The notes under the pieces were generated by a model. That model saw only the letters and a program-made list of their open reading frames with translations, ran no database searches and was not told the DNA's origin. From contig NZ_CP022221.1 of NCBI RefSeq assembly GCF_004114935.1, positions 6,097,001-6,161,000 on the forward strand: 64,000 nt of DNA, read 5' to 3'. How positions within the stretch are numbered: the stretch's first letter is position 1; every line of letters begins with the position of its first letter. Positions 16,699 through 25,811 of the stretch are shown here, one piece after another. The translations under genes were made by a program, and so were the position numbers. This DNA comes from Bradyrhizobium zhanjiangense (GTDB lineage: Bacteria; Pseudomonadota; Alphaproteobacteria; Rhizobiales; Xanthobacteraceae).

Positions 16699-18167
16699 TC
16701 TGGCATTTTCCCACAAGCTGGAAGCTTCCCGCGGTCTCGCAACTTCCCATGATCTGGGACCAGATCACGCGAACACCCGTACGCCCCCCGCTCGCCGGGC
16801 GACTTGGAGACGTTGTCACCGCAATCGACGATTTCGAGCCTCTCGAATTTCCATGGTGCTCGACCCCCACACCGGTCTCTCCGCGCGCCAGGCTTCGCGG
16901 GATCACCCTCGCGGGCAATCTGCTGGTGCTCGGCTTCATGCTTGGGCTTGGCACATGGGCGAGCTTCGCGCCACTTGAGAGCGCCGCAATCGCGTCTGGC
17001 GTCGTGGAATCGGAATCAGACCGCAAGACGATCCAGCATCTGGAAGGCGGTATCGTCAGGAGGATCCTGGTTTCGGACGGCGATGTCGTGCGAAGCGGAC
17101 AAGCGTTGGTCACGCTGGACGACACCCGCGCCGATTCGGAGGTGCAAAGTCTGCAAGGCCAGTTGTGGGATGCAATTGCTCGTGCCGCGCGGCTTCAGGC
17201 CGAGCAGCAGAGATTTGAGAGGATCGCAGTCCCGAGCACGCTGGACCAGGACAGCCAACAGAATGGGGCGGCGGCCGCTGCGCTGTCGGCGCAGCAGTTC
17301 ATTTTCCAGGCACGCCGGCAGGTTCACGAGTCGCAGCTTGCGGTCATTCGCGAGCGGAGGCATCAGGTCGAGAAGGAGATCGAAGGTCTCAAGGCTCAGG
17401 AGAGCGCCACCGGGCAGCGAAGCGACATCGTCCGGGAAGAACTCGATATGGTCACGACCCTCGTCAACAAGGGACTCGAACGGCGGCCACGGCTTCTGAA
17501 TCTGCAGCGTGAACTGGCCGACGTTGAGGGACGTCGTGGTGAGATCGCGGCGCAGATTTCCCGCGCCGAGCAGGTCATCAACGAGTCGCAAGCAAATTTG
17601 TTCAAGCTCGAGAGCGAAAGGCAGAACGAGATCGCACAATCGCTTCGCGAAGCACAGAACCAGATATTCCAACTCCGCGAACGGTTGCTTGCGGCCAGGG
17701 ACCAACTAACCCGAACGGAGGTCAAGGCGCCCGAGGACGGCGTGATAACTGACCTGCGGATTCATACGACCGGCGGCGTCATCGGGGCTGGCGCTCCGCT
17801 CATGGACCTGGTGCCCCGGCAAGACCGCCTCATCGTGACCGCCCGCCTGCGGCCGGAGGACATCGACGTAGTGCATCCCGGCCTCAATGCCGAGGTGCAT
17901 CTCGTACCGTATAATCAGCGTCGCGTGCCGCGCCTGAAGGGAACCGTCGTGCACGTATCCGCGGACCGGCTCCTCGACAAGCGTACCGACCAGCCATACT
18001 ACGCGACCAGGATTCGGATCGACGACGCACAGATGGCTGCAAATGGCATCCAGATCGTTCCCGGTATGCCCGTTCAAGTGTTCATCACCACGGGGCGCGG
18101 CACCGTTGCACTTTACGCGCTGAGCCCCCTGCTCGACAGCTTCCGCGGTGCATTCAGGGAGGATTGA
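16695..18167 (+). CDS. Type I secretion membrane fusion protein (HlyD family)
   Basis: A 490-residue periplasmic adaptor that links the ABC exporter to an outer-membrane TolC-type channel. A cytoplasmic N-terminal tail (1-70) leads to one transmembrane helix (about 75-97). Then come the lipoyl/barrel half-motif (HLEGGIVRRILVSDGDVVRSG, about residues 115-135), a long coiled coil (about 150-345) and the second barrel half with RTEVKAPEDGVITDLRIHT near 345-365. Length is typical for PrtE/HlyD proteins (430-490). The ATG lies within the ABC gene end (ATGA). No TolC homologue is found in the window, so the outer-membrane partner must be elsewhere. Confidence 0.93.
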   Translation: MIWHFPTSWKLPAVSQLPMIWDQITRTPVRPPLAGRLGDVVTAIDDFEPLEFPWCSTPTPVSPRARLRGITLAGNLLVLGFMLGLGTWASFAPLESAAIASGVVESESDRKTIQHLEGGIVRRILVSDGDVVRSGQALVTLDDTRADSEVQSLQGQLWDAIARAARLQAEQQRFERIAVPSTLDQDSQQNGAAAAALSAQQFIFQARRQVHESQLAVIRERRHQVEKEIEGLKAQESATGQRSDIVREELDMVTTLVNKGLERRPRLLNLQRELADVEGRRGEIAAQISRAEQVINESQANLFKLESERQNEIAQSLREAQNQIFQLRERLLAARDQLTRTEVKAPEDGVITDLRIHTTGGVIGAGAPLMDLVPRQDRLIVTARLRPEDIDVVHPGLNAEVHLVPYNQRRVPRLKGTVVHVSADRLLDKRTDQPYYATRIRIDDAQMAANGIQIVPGMPVQVFITTGRGTVALYALSPLLDSFRGAFRED

Positions 18168-18182
18168 TTCAGCTCCCCGTGA

Positions 18183-18965
18183 CTAGGTCTCCGGCGTTGA
18201 GGCTGCGCCCGGATCGTGATCGCGACTCTGCGCGGGCAACCGGCCGCGCCAGCGGAGGACCGCTTCCGTGCGATTGTGAGCGGCACATTTCCTCATGATA
18301 TGCTGAATGTGCATTTTAACGGTGCTCTCCGAGAGGTTCATTTTGGCGGCGATCAGCTTGTTGGGCAGGCCGAGCTCCAGTTCCGCCAGAACCTGCTGCT
18401 CTCGAGGCGTGAAATCGGTCAAGCTCCTGTCGATAGCCGCCCTGGCTGCTTCGTTCGTCAGATATGCGGACGCGAACCGACGCGCATCCGGTGGCTCGAA
18501 ACCCGGTATCCTGTTTATTCCAGCGATGGGCAACGGCCTGTAGCAGCCTCCGACAAGAACAAGGCGCAGGCCGGCGATGACGACCTCTATTGGCAGCGAG
18601 GTGGGGAGAAAACCGCGCACACCCCGCTGCATCGCGGCCTGCGCGGTCGGCTCGTCGTCATGGTTTGACAGGATTGCAATGGCCGCGTTGGGACAGCACT
18701 CCGCGACGAAGGCGAGATCGTCCTCAACCGAGGGATCGCCGATAGGCTTGTCCGCGATACTCAGCAACACCAGACGAACATCGCGAGCTGACACGCTGTC
18801 CAGGCTTTGGACCGTTGCCATGTCAAGGATGTCGAATTCGGCCAATTCCCGCCTGAAGACGTTCAGAATGCATGTGCGAGGCAATAGAAGGGGCTCGATG
18901 ATCACCAGAACCGGCAAGTGAAGCGATCCATTGAGCCGTTTTGAGAAGTTGGTTAGGTCATCCAT
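18183..18965 (-). CDS. LuxR-family regulator with an atypical receiver domain
   Basis: A 260-residue NarL/FixJ-like transcription regulator. Residues about 18-145 resemble a response-regulator receiver, but at the end of the third strand, where a phosphorylatable Asp is expected (LLD), the sequence is DVRLVLLSIADKP, with Ser in that place. The C-terminal HTH (about 180-240) is canonical: LTDFTPREQQVLAELELGLP and KMNLSESTVKMHIQHIMRK. It converges on the type I secretion genes with a 15-base gap. It may control them or the pilus genes without classical phosphorylation; no kinase gene is nearby. Confidence 0.88.
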   Translation of the reverse strand: MDDLTNFSKRLNGSLHLPVLVIIEPLLLPRTCILNVFRRELAEFDILDMATVQSLDSVSARDVRLVLLSIADKPIGDPSVEDDLAFVAECCPNAAIAILSNHDDEPTAQAAMQRGVRGFLPTSLPIEVVIAGLRLVLVGGCYRPLPIAGINRIPGFEPPDARRFASAYLTNEAARAAIDRSLTDFTPREQQVLAELELGLPNKLIAAKMNLSESTVKMHIQHIMRKCAAHNRTEAVLRWRGRLPAQSRDHDPGAASTPET

Positions 18966-19174
18966 GATTTCCTCGGAATGAAAAGAATCTCTGCCACAGT
19001 CCCACTATCCGTGCTGTGTATTCCCGTTGCGGCATTCATCCTGAATGCATCGTCACGCGCAGTGCCAACATTAGGATCGTATCCACTGCGGGATAGTCTG
19101 ACGCCCGGGTGGAAATTCTTTCCGCTCAAATCACATGGACGCGTGCCGCACCGTGGCGCGGTCGACGCACCCCC

Positions 19175-19759
19175 TCAATTGCAGATATTTCGATACGCGG
19201 TTGACGCCGCCGACCCCGACTTGCCGTCGACGACGTATGCTTCATCCTCCTTCACGAGATACAGAAATGGTTTCTCTCCAGTCTCGTCGCCTGACGCGTT
19301 TCTTCCTTTCACACGACCGCAAATCGTATCCACAGCGCGCCCAAACATGTTCAATCGCATTGCGCGCTTCATATCGCTGAACTCGGCCGATCCTGGATCG
19401 TCCATCTTCGATGCGATCGTGACCTTTGCCCTGTCCAGGACAGTATCTGACCTTGCCGCCGGGCGTTCGGGCGCCGGGTCGCTGATCCTCGTGCGCGGGG
19501 CAGCCGCCTTGGCGAGATCGGCCGATCCGCGTCTCTTCGGGGATGGCCTCTTGCCGGACTTTGCCGAGGTTGCAGAATTCGATTTGACAATCGCAGGAGT
19601 TGGCGCCAATGCCGCCGGCGTTGGCTCTGCGGGTCGGGCGACTGCAACCCTGTCGAAACAGGGTCGCGCCGCACACCCAAGGAAATATCCTCGGGACGGC
19701 GCGAACCAGCCAAAGCCGACCAGAATTCCTGCCAGCACTCCAACAAAAAGCAGTCCCAT
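19175..19759 (-). CDS. Hypothetical membrane-anchored protein
   Basis: A 194-residue protein of unknown function. An N-terminal hydrophobic segment (MGLLFVGVLAGILVGFGWF) acts as a signal anchor. It is followed by a Pro/Ala/Ser/Lys-rich linker (about 40-105) and a compact C-terminal domain (about 110-194) beginning LDRAKVTIASKMDDPGSAEF with two Cys residues. The frame extends upstream to 19792, but the ATG at 19759 is preceded by AGGGG and starts directly with the anchor. It stands alone between the LuxR regulator and the cyclase gene. The C-terminal domain resembles small uncharacterised domains common in Bradyrhizobium, but I cannot name it. Confidence 0.7.
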   Translation of the reverse strand: MGLLFVGVLAGILVGFGWFAPSRGYFLGCAARPCFDRVAVARPAEPTPAALAPTPAIVKSNSATSAKSGKRPSPKRRGSADLAKAAAPRTRISDPAPERPAARSDTVLDRAKVTIASKMDDPGSAEFSDMKRAMRLNMFGRAVDTICGRVKGRNASGDETGEKPFLYLVKEDEAYVVDGKSGSAASTAYRNICN

Positions 19760-20085
19760 CCGATTCCCCTCCCTCGGGAGCTCGGCTCGCAATCGTAACT
19801 AGGACTAATTCCGCGCTGGTGATCTATCTGTTGCGCAAAAGCGTTAAGCGCTCATTAAGCGCGGAAGGTTGCCCGGCATCTGCCTGGGCGGGCCGGTCCG
19901 GCTCCAGGCCATGCGGAAAGCCCGTTTTGTCATCTCGCCGAGCGACAGCCGGGGGATGAAATCTTCCCCGATTGCTGCTCAACCCAGGTCAGCGCACAAC
20001 CCTTACCGAACTGATCGCCGCATCGCAGAACGATGGCGCGGCGCGCTAGCGGATGGGAACATGGGGCGCTATTGCGGCAACTTCG
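19760..20085. other. Intergenic region, about 330 bp
   Basis: No supported gene. It contains the direct repeat TTAAGCGC-TCA-TTAAGCGC near 19844-19862 and the likely promoter of the anchored hypothetical protein, which is transcribed away from here. The downstream end of the cyclase gene also lies here. I see no clear terminator. Confidence 0.4.
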
Positions 20086-23000
20086 TCACAGGTCTGCCAG
20101 CAACTTGCGCGCTTCCACGAGATCGCGTGTTTCCAAGCCCTCGCTGAACCAGCTGTAGATCGGCACAAGAGTGTCGCGCGCCTCTCGCCGCATGCCGCGT
20201 GCCGCCTGGAGTCTGGCGCGCGCAACGCTTGCGCGAAGCTCGGGCAGCCTTGCACCCTGGGCAAGGGCAATTTCACTTGCGGCCTCGAACTCCGCATCCG
20301 CTTGATTTTCGGCCTCCTCCCCGGCTGCCAGCAACAGCAGTTCACCGCGCTCCCGGTGAAGTTCGACGGCGCACCAGCTCTCGAGACTGGCGCCCGCAAT
20401 TGCCACCGCTTCGTCGATGACCCGAAGCCCGGCCATGGCGTTTCCAGCCTTGCGATGAAGCGCCGCGAGCAAGCCAAGATGGTGCGGAATACGTAGCCCC
20501 GCACTTGTACGTCGGAAATCCTCAAGCCCCGCATCAAAGTCCGCAAGACCTTCCTCAAGCCTGCCGGATTCAGCGATCGCCCAGGCGCGAACGAGGCTGG
20601 CCCATGCGCCATAGTAGTCGAAGCGGTACTCGGTGCAGATGTCGCGTGACTCTGCAGCTGCTTTCAGTGCGGCATCGGGCTCTTGCCGGAATTGATATAG
20701 CATCGCCAGATAGTTGAGCGCGAGCGCGATGCTGAATGGATGTGAAATCTCACGCGCGACGGCGAGCCCTTTCTCAGCAATCCCAAGGCTACGAACGGGA
20801 TAGCCGAGATGCCAATCGCAATGGCTCATGTAGGCGCGGCAGAATACGCTCATATCAATTCCGTAGACCTCGGAATAATAGCGGCCGCGGTATTCGCCGG
20901 CTTGCGCGCTTCTCTCGAATCGGTCGCGCGAGAATTGAAACTGGCCGAGGTGGAATGAGAGCACTCCCGCAAGATGATCGGCTTCGGCTTGACGCACGGG
21001 ATCACCGCTTCGTTTCGCTAGCGCCTCCGTCTCCTCGACGAGGCTTGTGACCTCGCGCAGGTTGGCGCGCACGTGGTAGACGTGGCCGAGCCCCTTCAAC
21101 GCGGCGGAGAGATCAGCCTCGCTCTGCAGCTCGCGGCTGAGCTCCTGTGCGCGCTGGAACGCCGCTTCTGCCTCGCGCGAAGCAAATCCTTTTGTTGCAA
21201 TCAGCGGGCCGCCGAGCCCAAGCTGCAGGGCAAGCTCGAAGCGCGAGCGTGATGCTCCAGGAGGAAGTGCTTGGGCGCACTCGAGCCCCGATCTCAGATG
21301 GGCAATTGCCTCCATATTCGCCGATCGGGCGGCTGCGAGGCGGCCGGCCCTCAGCCAGTATGGAATGGCCTTCTCGGCCAATCCCGCCTCGCCAAAGTGA
21401 CGAGCGACCAGCTCGGGCTGTGCTTCGACAAGTTGCGGAAAGAGCGCTTCGATCGATGTGGCAATCCGCGCGTGCAGCTCCTGGCGGCGCCGCTTGAGCA
21501 GGCTTTCGTAGGCGGCATCGCGCACGAGGGCGTGCTTGAAGACATAGGTCGCGGCAGGCGCGAGGCCACGCCGGAAAACGAGCTCTGCCGCTACCAGGCG
21601 GTCAAGCGCCGCGGCAAGCTCCCCGCCTGGCATCGACACGACCGCAGCAAGCAATTCGTGATCGAACTCACGGCCGATACAGGCTCCGATCTGGGCGACC
21701 TCCTTGACCGGAGCAAGACGGTCAAGCCGCGCCATCAACGAATCGTGCAGCGTCGCCGGGATCGCCAAGGACGGGAATGCGCCGGCGAGCACGTAGCGAG
21801 CGCCGGTGTAGCGGAGGATCCCGGCTTCAAGAACGGCCTTCGTGAGCTCCTCGGTAAAGAGCGGCACACCCTCGGTTCGCGCCAGAATCTGGTCGAGGAC
21901 CTCGGCGGGAAGCGCTTTGCCTTCGGTGATCCGGTCGACAAGTGCAACCACCTGCGCCTGTGGCAGGCGGTTTAGCATGAGCAACGTGACGTGCGGAAAC
22001 CCGATCCATGGTGGCGGGAGTTCCGGGCGGAACGTGGCCACGACCAGCACTGGCAGGTCCTGAAGACGATCCACGATCTGGTCGAACAGCTCGCGCGAGG
22101 TGGGATCGAGCCAGTGCGCATCTTCAAGCACCATCAGCACCGGGCCGCGAGCGGCAAGTCGATCGAGTCGGGCCAGGAAGGTGCGGAACAGGAGCGCCTT
22201 CCTTTGCTGCGGCGACATCTCCGGCTGGGTGCTCGGCCTCTCAGTTGGAATGCCGAGCAGATCGGCAACAAGCTGGATTGCATCGCTAGACAGCCCTTCG
22301 CCGTTTTCGCCAAGGAGCAATTCGAGGCGCTTGAGCCGTGTTTGCGCGGCATCCTCAGGTGCGAACCGCGCCTCCCTCTCAAGCTGCGAGATGAAGGGAA
22401 AGAGCGGGCTGTTTAGGTGATGCGGCGAACAGGCGTAGCTAACGAGCGCGATTTGTTCGGCCTGCAGCCGTTCTCGCAGCGCGAGCACCAATCGTGATTT
22501 TCCGATTCCTGGCTCGCCAAAAATCAAGACGACCTGTCCAGCCCCTCCTTTGGCAAGCTGCCACCGCGACAGCGTCAAATCGAGCTCCTCGCTGCGCCCG
22601 ACGAGTGGCGTGACGTGGGCTCCATGCAAAGCCTCGAACCTACTCTCTGCCCGGCCTTCGCCGATGACCCGCCAAGCTTGCACCGGATCGGGAAAGCCCT
22701 TGAGCCGAAGGGAACCGAGCTCAATAAAGTCGAAGAGATCGCCGACCAGGCGGCGCGTGCTGTCGGCGATAACGACCGTACCGGGCTCCGCAACCTGTTG
22801 CAGACGGGCCGCGAGATTAGGCGTTTCCCCAGTGATTGCTTCCTCCTTCGCAGCACCTTCCCCGAGCAGATCACCCACCACGACAAGCCCGGTGGCGATG
22901 CCGACGCGTGCTGCCAGCAGGCCTCCTGCACCTGACGACATGCCGCTGACCGCTGTTGCGACCGCAAGTCCCGCCCGGACAGCTTGTTCTGCCGCATCTT

Positions 23001-23415
23001 CGCTTGCGCGCGGCCAGCCGAAATAGGCCTGCACGCCGTCTCCCAGAAACTTCGCGACGTGGCCCTCCAGTCGCGCAATCTCTCCCGCCACCGTGTTCGA
23101 GTAGGCCCGCATGACCTCGCGCAACTCCTCGGGATCGAGACGGTGGCTGAGGTCGGTCGAGCCGACGAGGTCGACGAACATGAGCGTGAGCTGACGGCGC
23201 TCCACCGACGCGGAGGGCCGCGCCGCCGCCAGGTCCGCTGGTAGCAGGTCGATTGCATCGAGGAGCTTCCGCCGGTGGCCGACAGCCAGGACTCCAATCT
23301 CCTTGAGATCTTCAACCGTCAGGTGGGGCAGGATCTCAAGGTCAATTCCGTTGTCGCGGAACGTCTGCTCATAGGATTGCAGGCCCAGGCTGCGCAGCCA
23401 TTCTCCGATGTCCAA
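20086..23415 (-). CDS. SAM domain / class III adenylate cyclase / AAA ATPase / TPR-like regulator
   Basis: A 1109-residue multidomain signalling protein. Residues 1-62 form a SAM domain (GEWLRSLGLQSYEQTFRDNG). Residues about 72-255 form a class III nucleotide cyclase with the metal-binding FVDLVGST and GDGVQAYFG motifs and the dimer segment TGETPNLAARLQ. An AAA/STAND-type ATPase follows, with Walker A GEPGIGKS near 300 and Walker B VLMVLEDAHWLDP near 430. The C-terminal half (about 650-1109) is Ala/Leu/Glu-rich helical and resembles TPR-type repeats. This architecture is common in Bradyrhizobium and mycobacteria. Whether the cyclase is active is not certain. The protein is probably cytoplasmic. 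The next gene upstream ends 46 bases before it. Confidence 0.92.
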   Translation of the reverse strand: MDIGEWLRSLGLQSYEQTFRDNGIDLEILPHLTVEDLKEIGVLAVGHRRKLLDAIDLLPADLAAARPSASVERRQLTLMFVDLVGSTDLSHRLDPEELREVMRAYSNTVAGEIARLEGHVAKFLGDGVQAYFGWPRASEDAAEQAVRAGLAVATAVSGMSSGAGGLLAARVGIATGLVVVGDLLGEGAAKEEAITGETPNLAARLQQVAEPGTVVIADSTRRLVGDLFDFIELGSLRLKGFPDPVQAWRVIGEGRAESRFEALHGAHVTPLVGRSEELDLTLSRWQLAKGGAGQVVLIFGEPGIGKSRLVLALRERLQAEQIALVSYACSPHHLNSPLFPFISQLEREARFAPEDAAQTRLKRLELLLGENGEGLSSDAIQLVADLLGIPTERPSTQPEMSPQQRKALLFRTFLARLDRLAARGPVLMVLEDAHWLDPTSRELFDQIVDRLQDLPVLVVATFRPELPPPWIGFPHVTLLMLNRLPQAQVVALVDRITEGKALPAEVLDQILARTEGVPLFTEELTKAVLEAGILRYTGARYVLAGAFPSLAIPATLHDSLMARLDRLAPVKEVAQIGACIGREFDHELLAAVVSMPGGELAAALDRLVAAELVFRRGLAPAATYVFKHALVRDAAYESLLKRRRQELHARIATSIEALFPQLVEAQPELVARHFGEAGLAEKAIPYWLRAGRLAAARSANMEAIAHLRSGLECAQALPPGASRSRFELALQLGLGGPLIATKGFASREAEAAFQRAQELSRELQSEADLSAALKGLGHVYHVRANLREVTSLVEETEALAKRSGDPVRQAEADHLAGVLSFHLGQFQFSRDRFERSAQAGEYRGRYYSEVYGIDMSVFCRAYMSHCDWHLGYPVRSLGIAEKGLAVAREISHPFSIALALNYLAMLYQFRQEPDAALKAAAESRDICTEYRFDYYGAWASLVRAWAIAESGRLEEGLADFDAGLEDFRRTSAGLRIPHHLGLLAALHRKAGNAMAGLRVIDEAVAIAGASLESWCAVELHRERGELLLLAAGEEAENQADAEFEAASEIALAQGARLPELRASVARARLQAARGMRREARDTLVPIYSWFSEGLETRDLVEARKLLADL

Positions 23416-23461
23416 CTTCGTCTCCGTAGCCCCCTCGATTACGGATCCCCTCCTCCTCTTG

Positions 23462-24904
23462 TCAGGCGGCCGGTCGCTGTGCAGCGGCCGGCCTGACGTT
23501 CTGGTTTAGCCGGAACAGGTTGCTGGGATCGTACTTGGCCTTCAGCGCGGCAAGACGAGCGTAGTTCGGGCCGTAGGCGCCGGCTACGCGATCGGTCTCG
23601 TCCTCCGGCATGAAGTTGACGTAGACGCCGCCGGTTGCGTGAGGCGCAGTCTCAGCAAAGAGCCTGCGCGCCCAGGCGACCGAACGTTGCTCATCCGCCG
23701 GATCGCGCCATCGCGTGTGAACGTTCATGACAAACTTCGCATCGCGGTGAGGGAACGCCGTGGCGTCGACGGCCACGCGACTGGTGGCGCCACCAAGCTG
23801 ACCGATGAAAATCTCGCACTCCCCGGTCGGCAGGCTTGTCGTATGGCTCACCAGCGTATCGAGAAGACCGTCGTTGAGTTCAACGAAATTGTGCGACTTC
23901 CAGTAATTATAGGCGCCGGGCGCGAGAAGTGGGTCAAACGCGGTCTGCCAAGCCGCGAAGGGCTGCATGCCGATCACGTCTGCGATCGGCTCTCCGAGCG
24001 CGCGCAACGGCTCCAATGCACGCTTGCCCTCGTTCTCATCTCCCGCACAGCAGACGGCGAACGCGACGATCTCCTTGCCGTGAACCTCAGCGGGCAAGAA
24101 CGGCAGCGGCGGTGCCTGCCTGAGCACCACCCACACCGTCAGTTCGTCGGGCGCCTTGGCGACGACGTCGCGATAGCCCGCGAGCAGCTCCTTCGCCCGC
24201 GCAAAAGGATGGACGATGAGTCCGGCCAGAACCATCGGACCAACAGGATGCAGGCGGAACTCGAACGAACTCACCACCCCGAAATTGGCTCCGCCTCCGC
24301 GCAGCGCCCAGAACAGGTCGGTCTTCTCGGCGATGTTTGCCCGGACGAGCTCGCCTTCGGCCGTCACCACGTCGGCCGAGATCAGGTTGTCGACGGCAAG
24401 CCCGAACTTGCGGCTAAGCCACCCGAAGCCGCCGCCCAGCGTCAATCCTGCAACGCCGGTCGTCGAGTTGATCCCGAGCGGGGTAGCAAGGCCGAAAGCT
24501 TGCGCCTCCCTGTCGAAGTCGCCAAGCGTTGCCCCCGGGTCCACGCGCGCGGTGCGGTGAAATGGATCAACCCGGACGGAGCGCATCAGCGAAAGATCGA
24601 TCAGGAGCCCGCCGTCACAAACAGCATTGCCCGCGATGTTATGGCCGCCGCCGCGCACAGCGACCAAGAGGCCGTGCTCACGCGCAAGCCGTACGGCACG
24701 AATGATGTCTGCGGTCCCTCTGCAGCGCACGACCGCGCCTGGGTGGCGGTCGATCATCGCATTCCAGATCGTGCGCGCTTCGTCATAGCCCGGCTCCTCG
24801 GGCAGACAGACGTTGCCTCGCAAGGTTTGGCGAAGGGCAGCAATTGCATCGCTTTCAAGCGTAATCGCCCCGCCCTGCAGCGAGGCCAGCCGGATCTCCG
24901 TCAT
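23462..24904 (-). CDS. FAD-linked oxidase (BBE-like, berberine bridge enzyme family)
   Basis: A 480-residue flavoprotein oxidase of the PCMH/VAO class. The FAD-binding domain (about 40-210) contains AVRGGGHNIAGNAVCDGGL, where the His is the usual site of covalent flavin attachment, and GLTLGGGFGWLSRKFGLAVD. The C-terminal BBE motif is present near 440-470 (YVNFMPEDE through YGPNYARLAALKAKYDPSNLF). Such enzymes oxidise sugars, alcohols or aromatic substrates with O2; the substrate here is unknown. No signal peptide is seen. It is 46 bases upstream of the cyclase gene and could be co-transcribed with it. Confidence 0.92.
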   Translation of the reverse strand: MTEIRLASLQGGAITLESDAIAALRQTLRGNVCLPEEPGYDEARTIWNAMIDRHPGAVVRCRGTADIIRAVRLAREHGLLVAVRGGGHNIAGNAVCDGGLLIDLSLMRSVRVDPFHRTARVDPGATLGDFDREAQAFGLATPLGINSTTGVAGLTLGGGFGWLSRKFGLAVDNLISADVVTAEGELVRANIAEKTDLFWALRGGGANFGVVSSFEFRLHPVGPMVLAGLIVHPFARAKELLAGYRDVVAKAPDELTVWVVLRQAPPLPFLPAEVHGKEIVAFAVCCAGDENEGKRALEPLRALGEPIADVIGMQPFAAWQTAFDPLLAPGAYNYWKSHNFVELNDGLLDTLVSHTTSLPTGECEIFIGQLGGATSRVAVDATAFPHRDAKFVMNVHTRWRDPADEQRSVAWARRLFAETAPHATGGVYVNFMPEDETDRVAGAYGPNYARLAALKAKYDPSNLFRLNQNVRPAAAQRPAA

Positions 24905-25811
24905 GGCATCCTCCGTGACTAGCGGTCAGAATTTCGGCAGTCAGCTCTCATGCTCTTGGACGGATCAGCAGAAGGGGCGCCCACGCCCACGGCTCTTGCA
25001 ACCGACGCGGCGCAGAATCACCCCGCTGCACGCCGTTCGACATTGCGAACGGTAGATTTCCGCCTAGAGGTTAGTCCTCCGGCAAAACGAATGGTTCTGC
25101 GACAGAGTGTCTCGCGGATGAGGAGCGCGGACAAGCCCGCGCGGGTCGCGCTTTCCGTCACCTGCAAACCAAACCAAGAAAATCCGGTCCGCACGGGGAG
25201 CTCGGAGGTCCGCTCTTGATGCTGTGGACGGCTCCTCCACGGGCACGAGCCGCTTTCCAGTCGGAGTGCAGCGAAAGCTGTACGGTCCCCGGCATCTCTG
25301 TTAGGCGCGGTACAGAGCAACGATAATCAAGCTGGAGGCGAGATCCTGGAACTCCTTGAGCTCGAGCTGGGGGACCATTTGCCGTTTGGAGCCGGGGTCC
25401 AGCGACTCCCCCCGAGATCACATTCTTTTCCGTTACGCTGAACGACACCAACGCGGGTCCGCTCACCATGCCGACAAACGAGATCAGCTTCTCGGTCGCT
25501 GACGGCTGCACTGCTCGTCAATTCGATCGCGTCGAGCCTCGACTGCTCAAGCTCGCTATCACTAGATTTTTCTTGGTCTCCCGGTGCACACGTTGTGGTC
25601 GGGCAAGTCCGGCAACCCGAGGCAGGGACAAACAGCGATGAGGCGATGGCCATCATACTGCGCGTCAGCTCCTTGCTCGTCATCATGGCTCGGAACAGCG
25701 CGATCTGGTCGGCATTGAAGGCCATGCCGAGCGGTCGATATGGACGACAGCGCGGAGACGTCGGATATTGGGCCGATCAGAGAGGCCTGAACATTTCAAG
25801 GGAGGCGCGCC
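24905..25811. other. Gene-poor stretch with possible decayed coding sequence
   Basis: About 900 bases without a convincing gene. Short frames with protein-like composition occur but are broken. Plus-strand 24950-25219 contains VDFRLEVSPPAKRMVLRQSV. Plus-strand from about 25411 contains ITFFSVTLNDTNAGPLTMP without a start. Minus-strand 25327-25725 starts MAFNADQIALFRAMM without a ribosome site. None matches a family I know. The most economical reading is a remnant of one or more lost genes plus the promoter of the FucU-type gene. Confidence 0.4.

Noticed and set aside
25327..25725. Minus-strand 132-residue frame in the gene-poor stretch
   Set aside because: The first 35 residues look plausible, but there is no ribosome site, the C-terminal half is low-complexity Ser/Arg and no family is recognisable. 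It is treated as debris.
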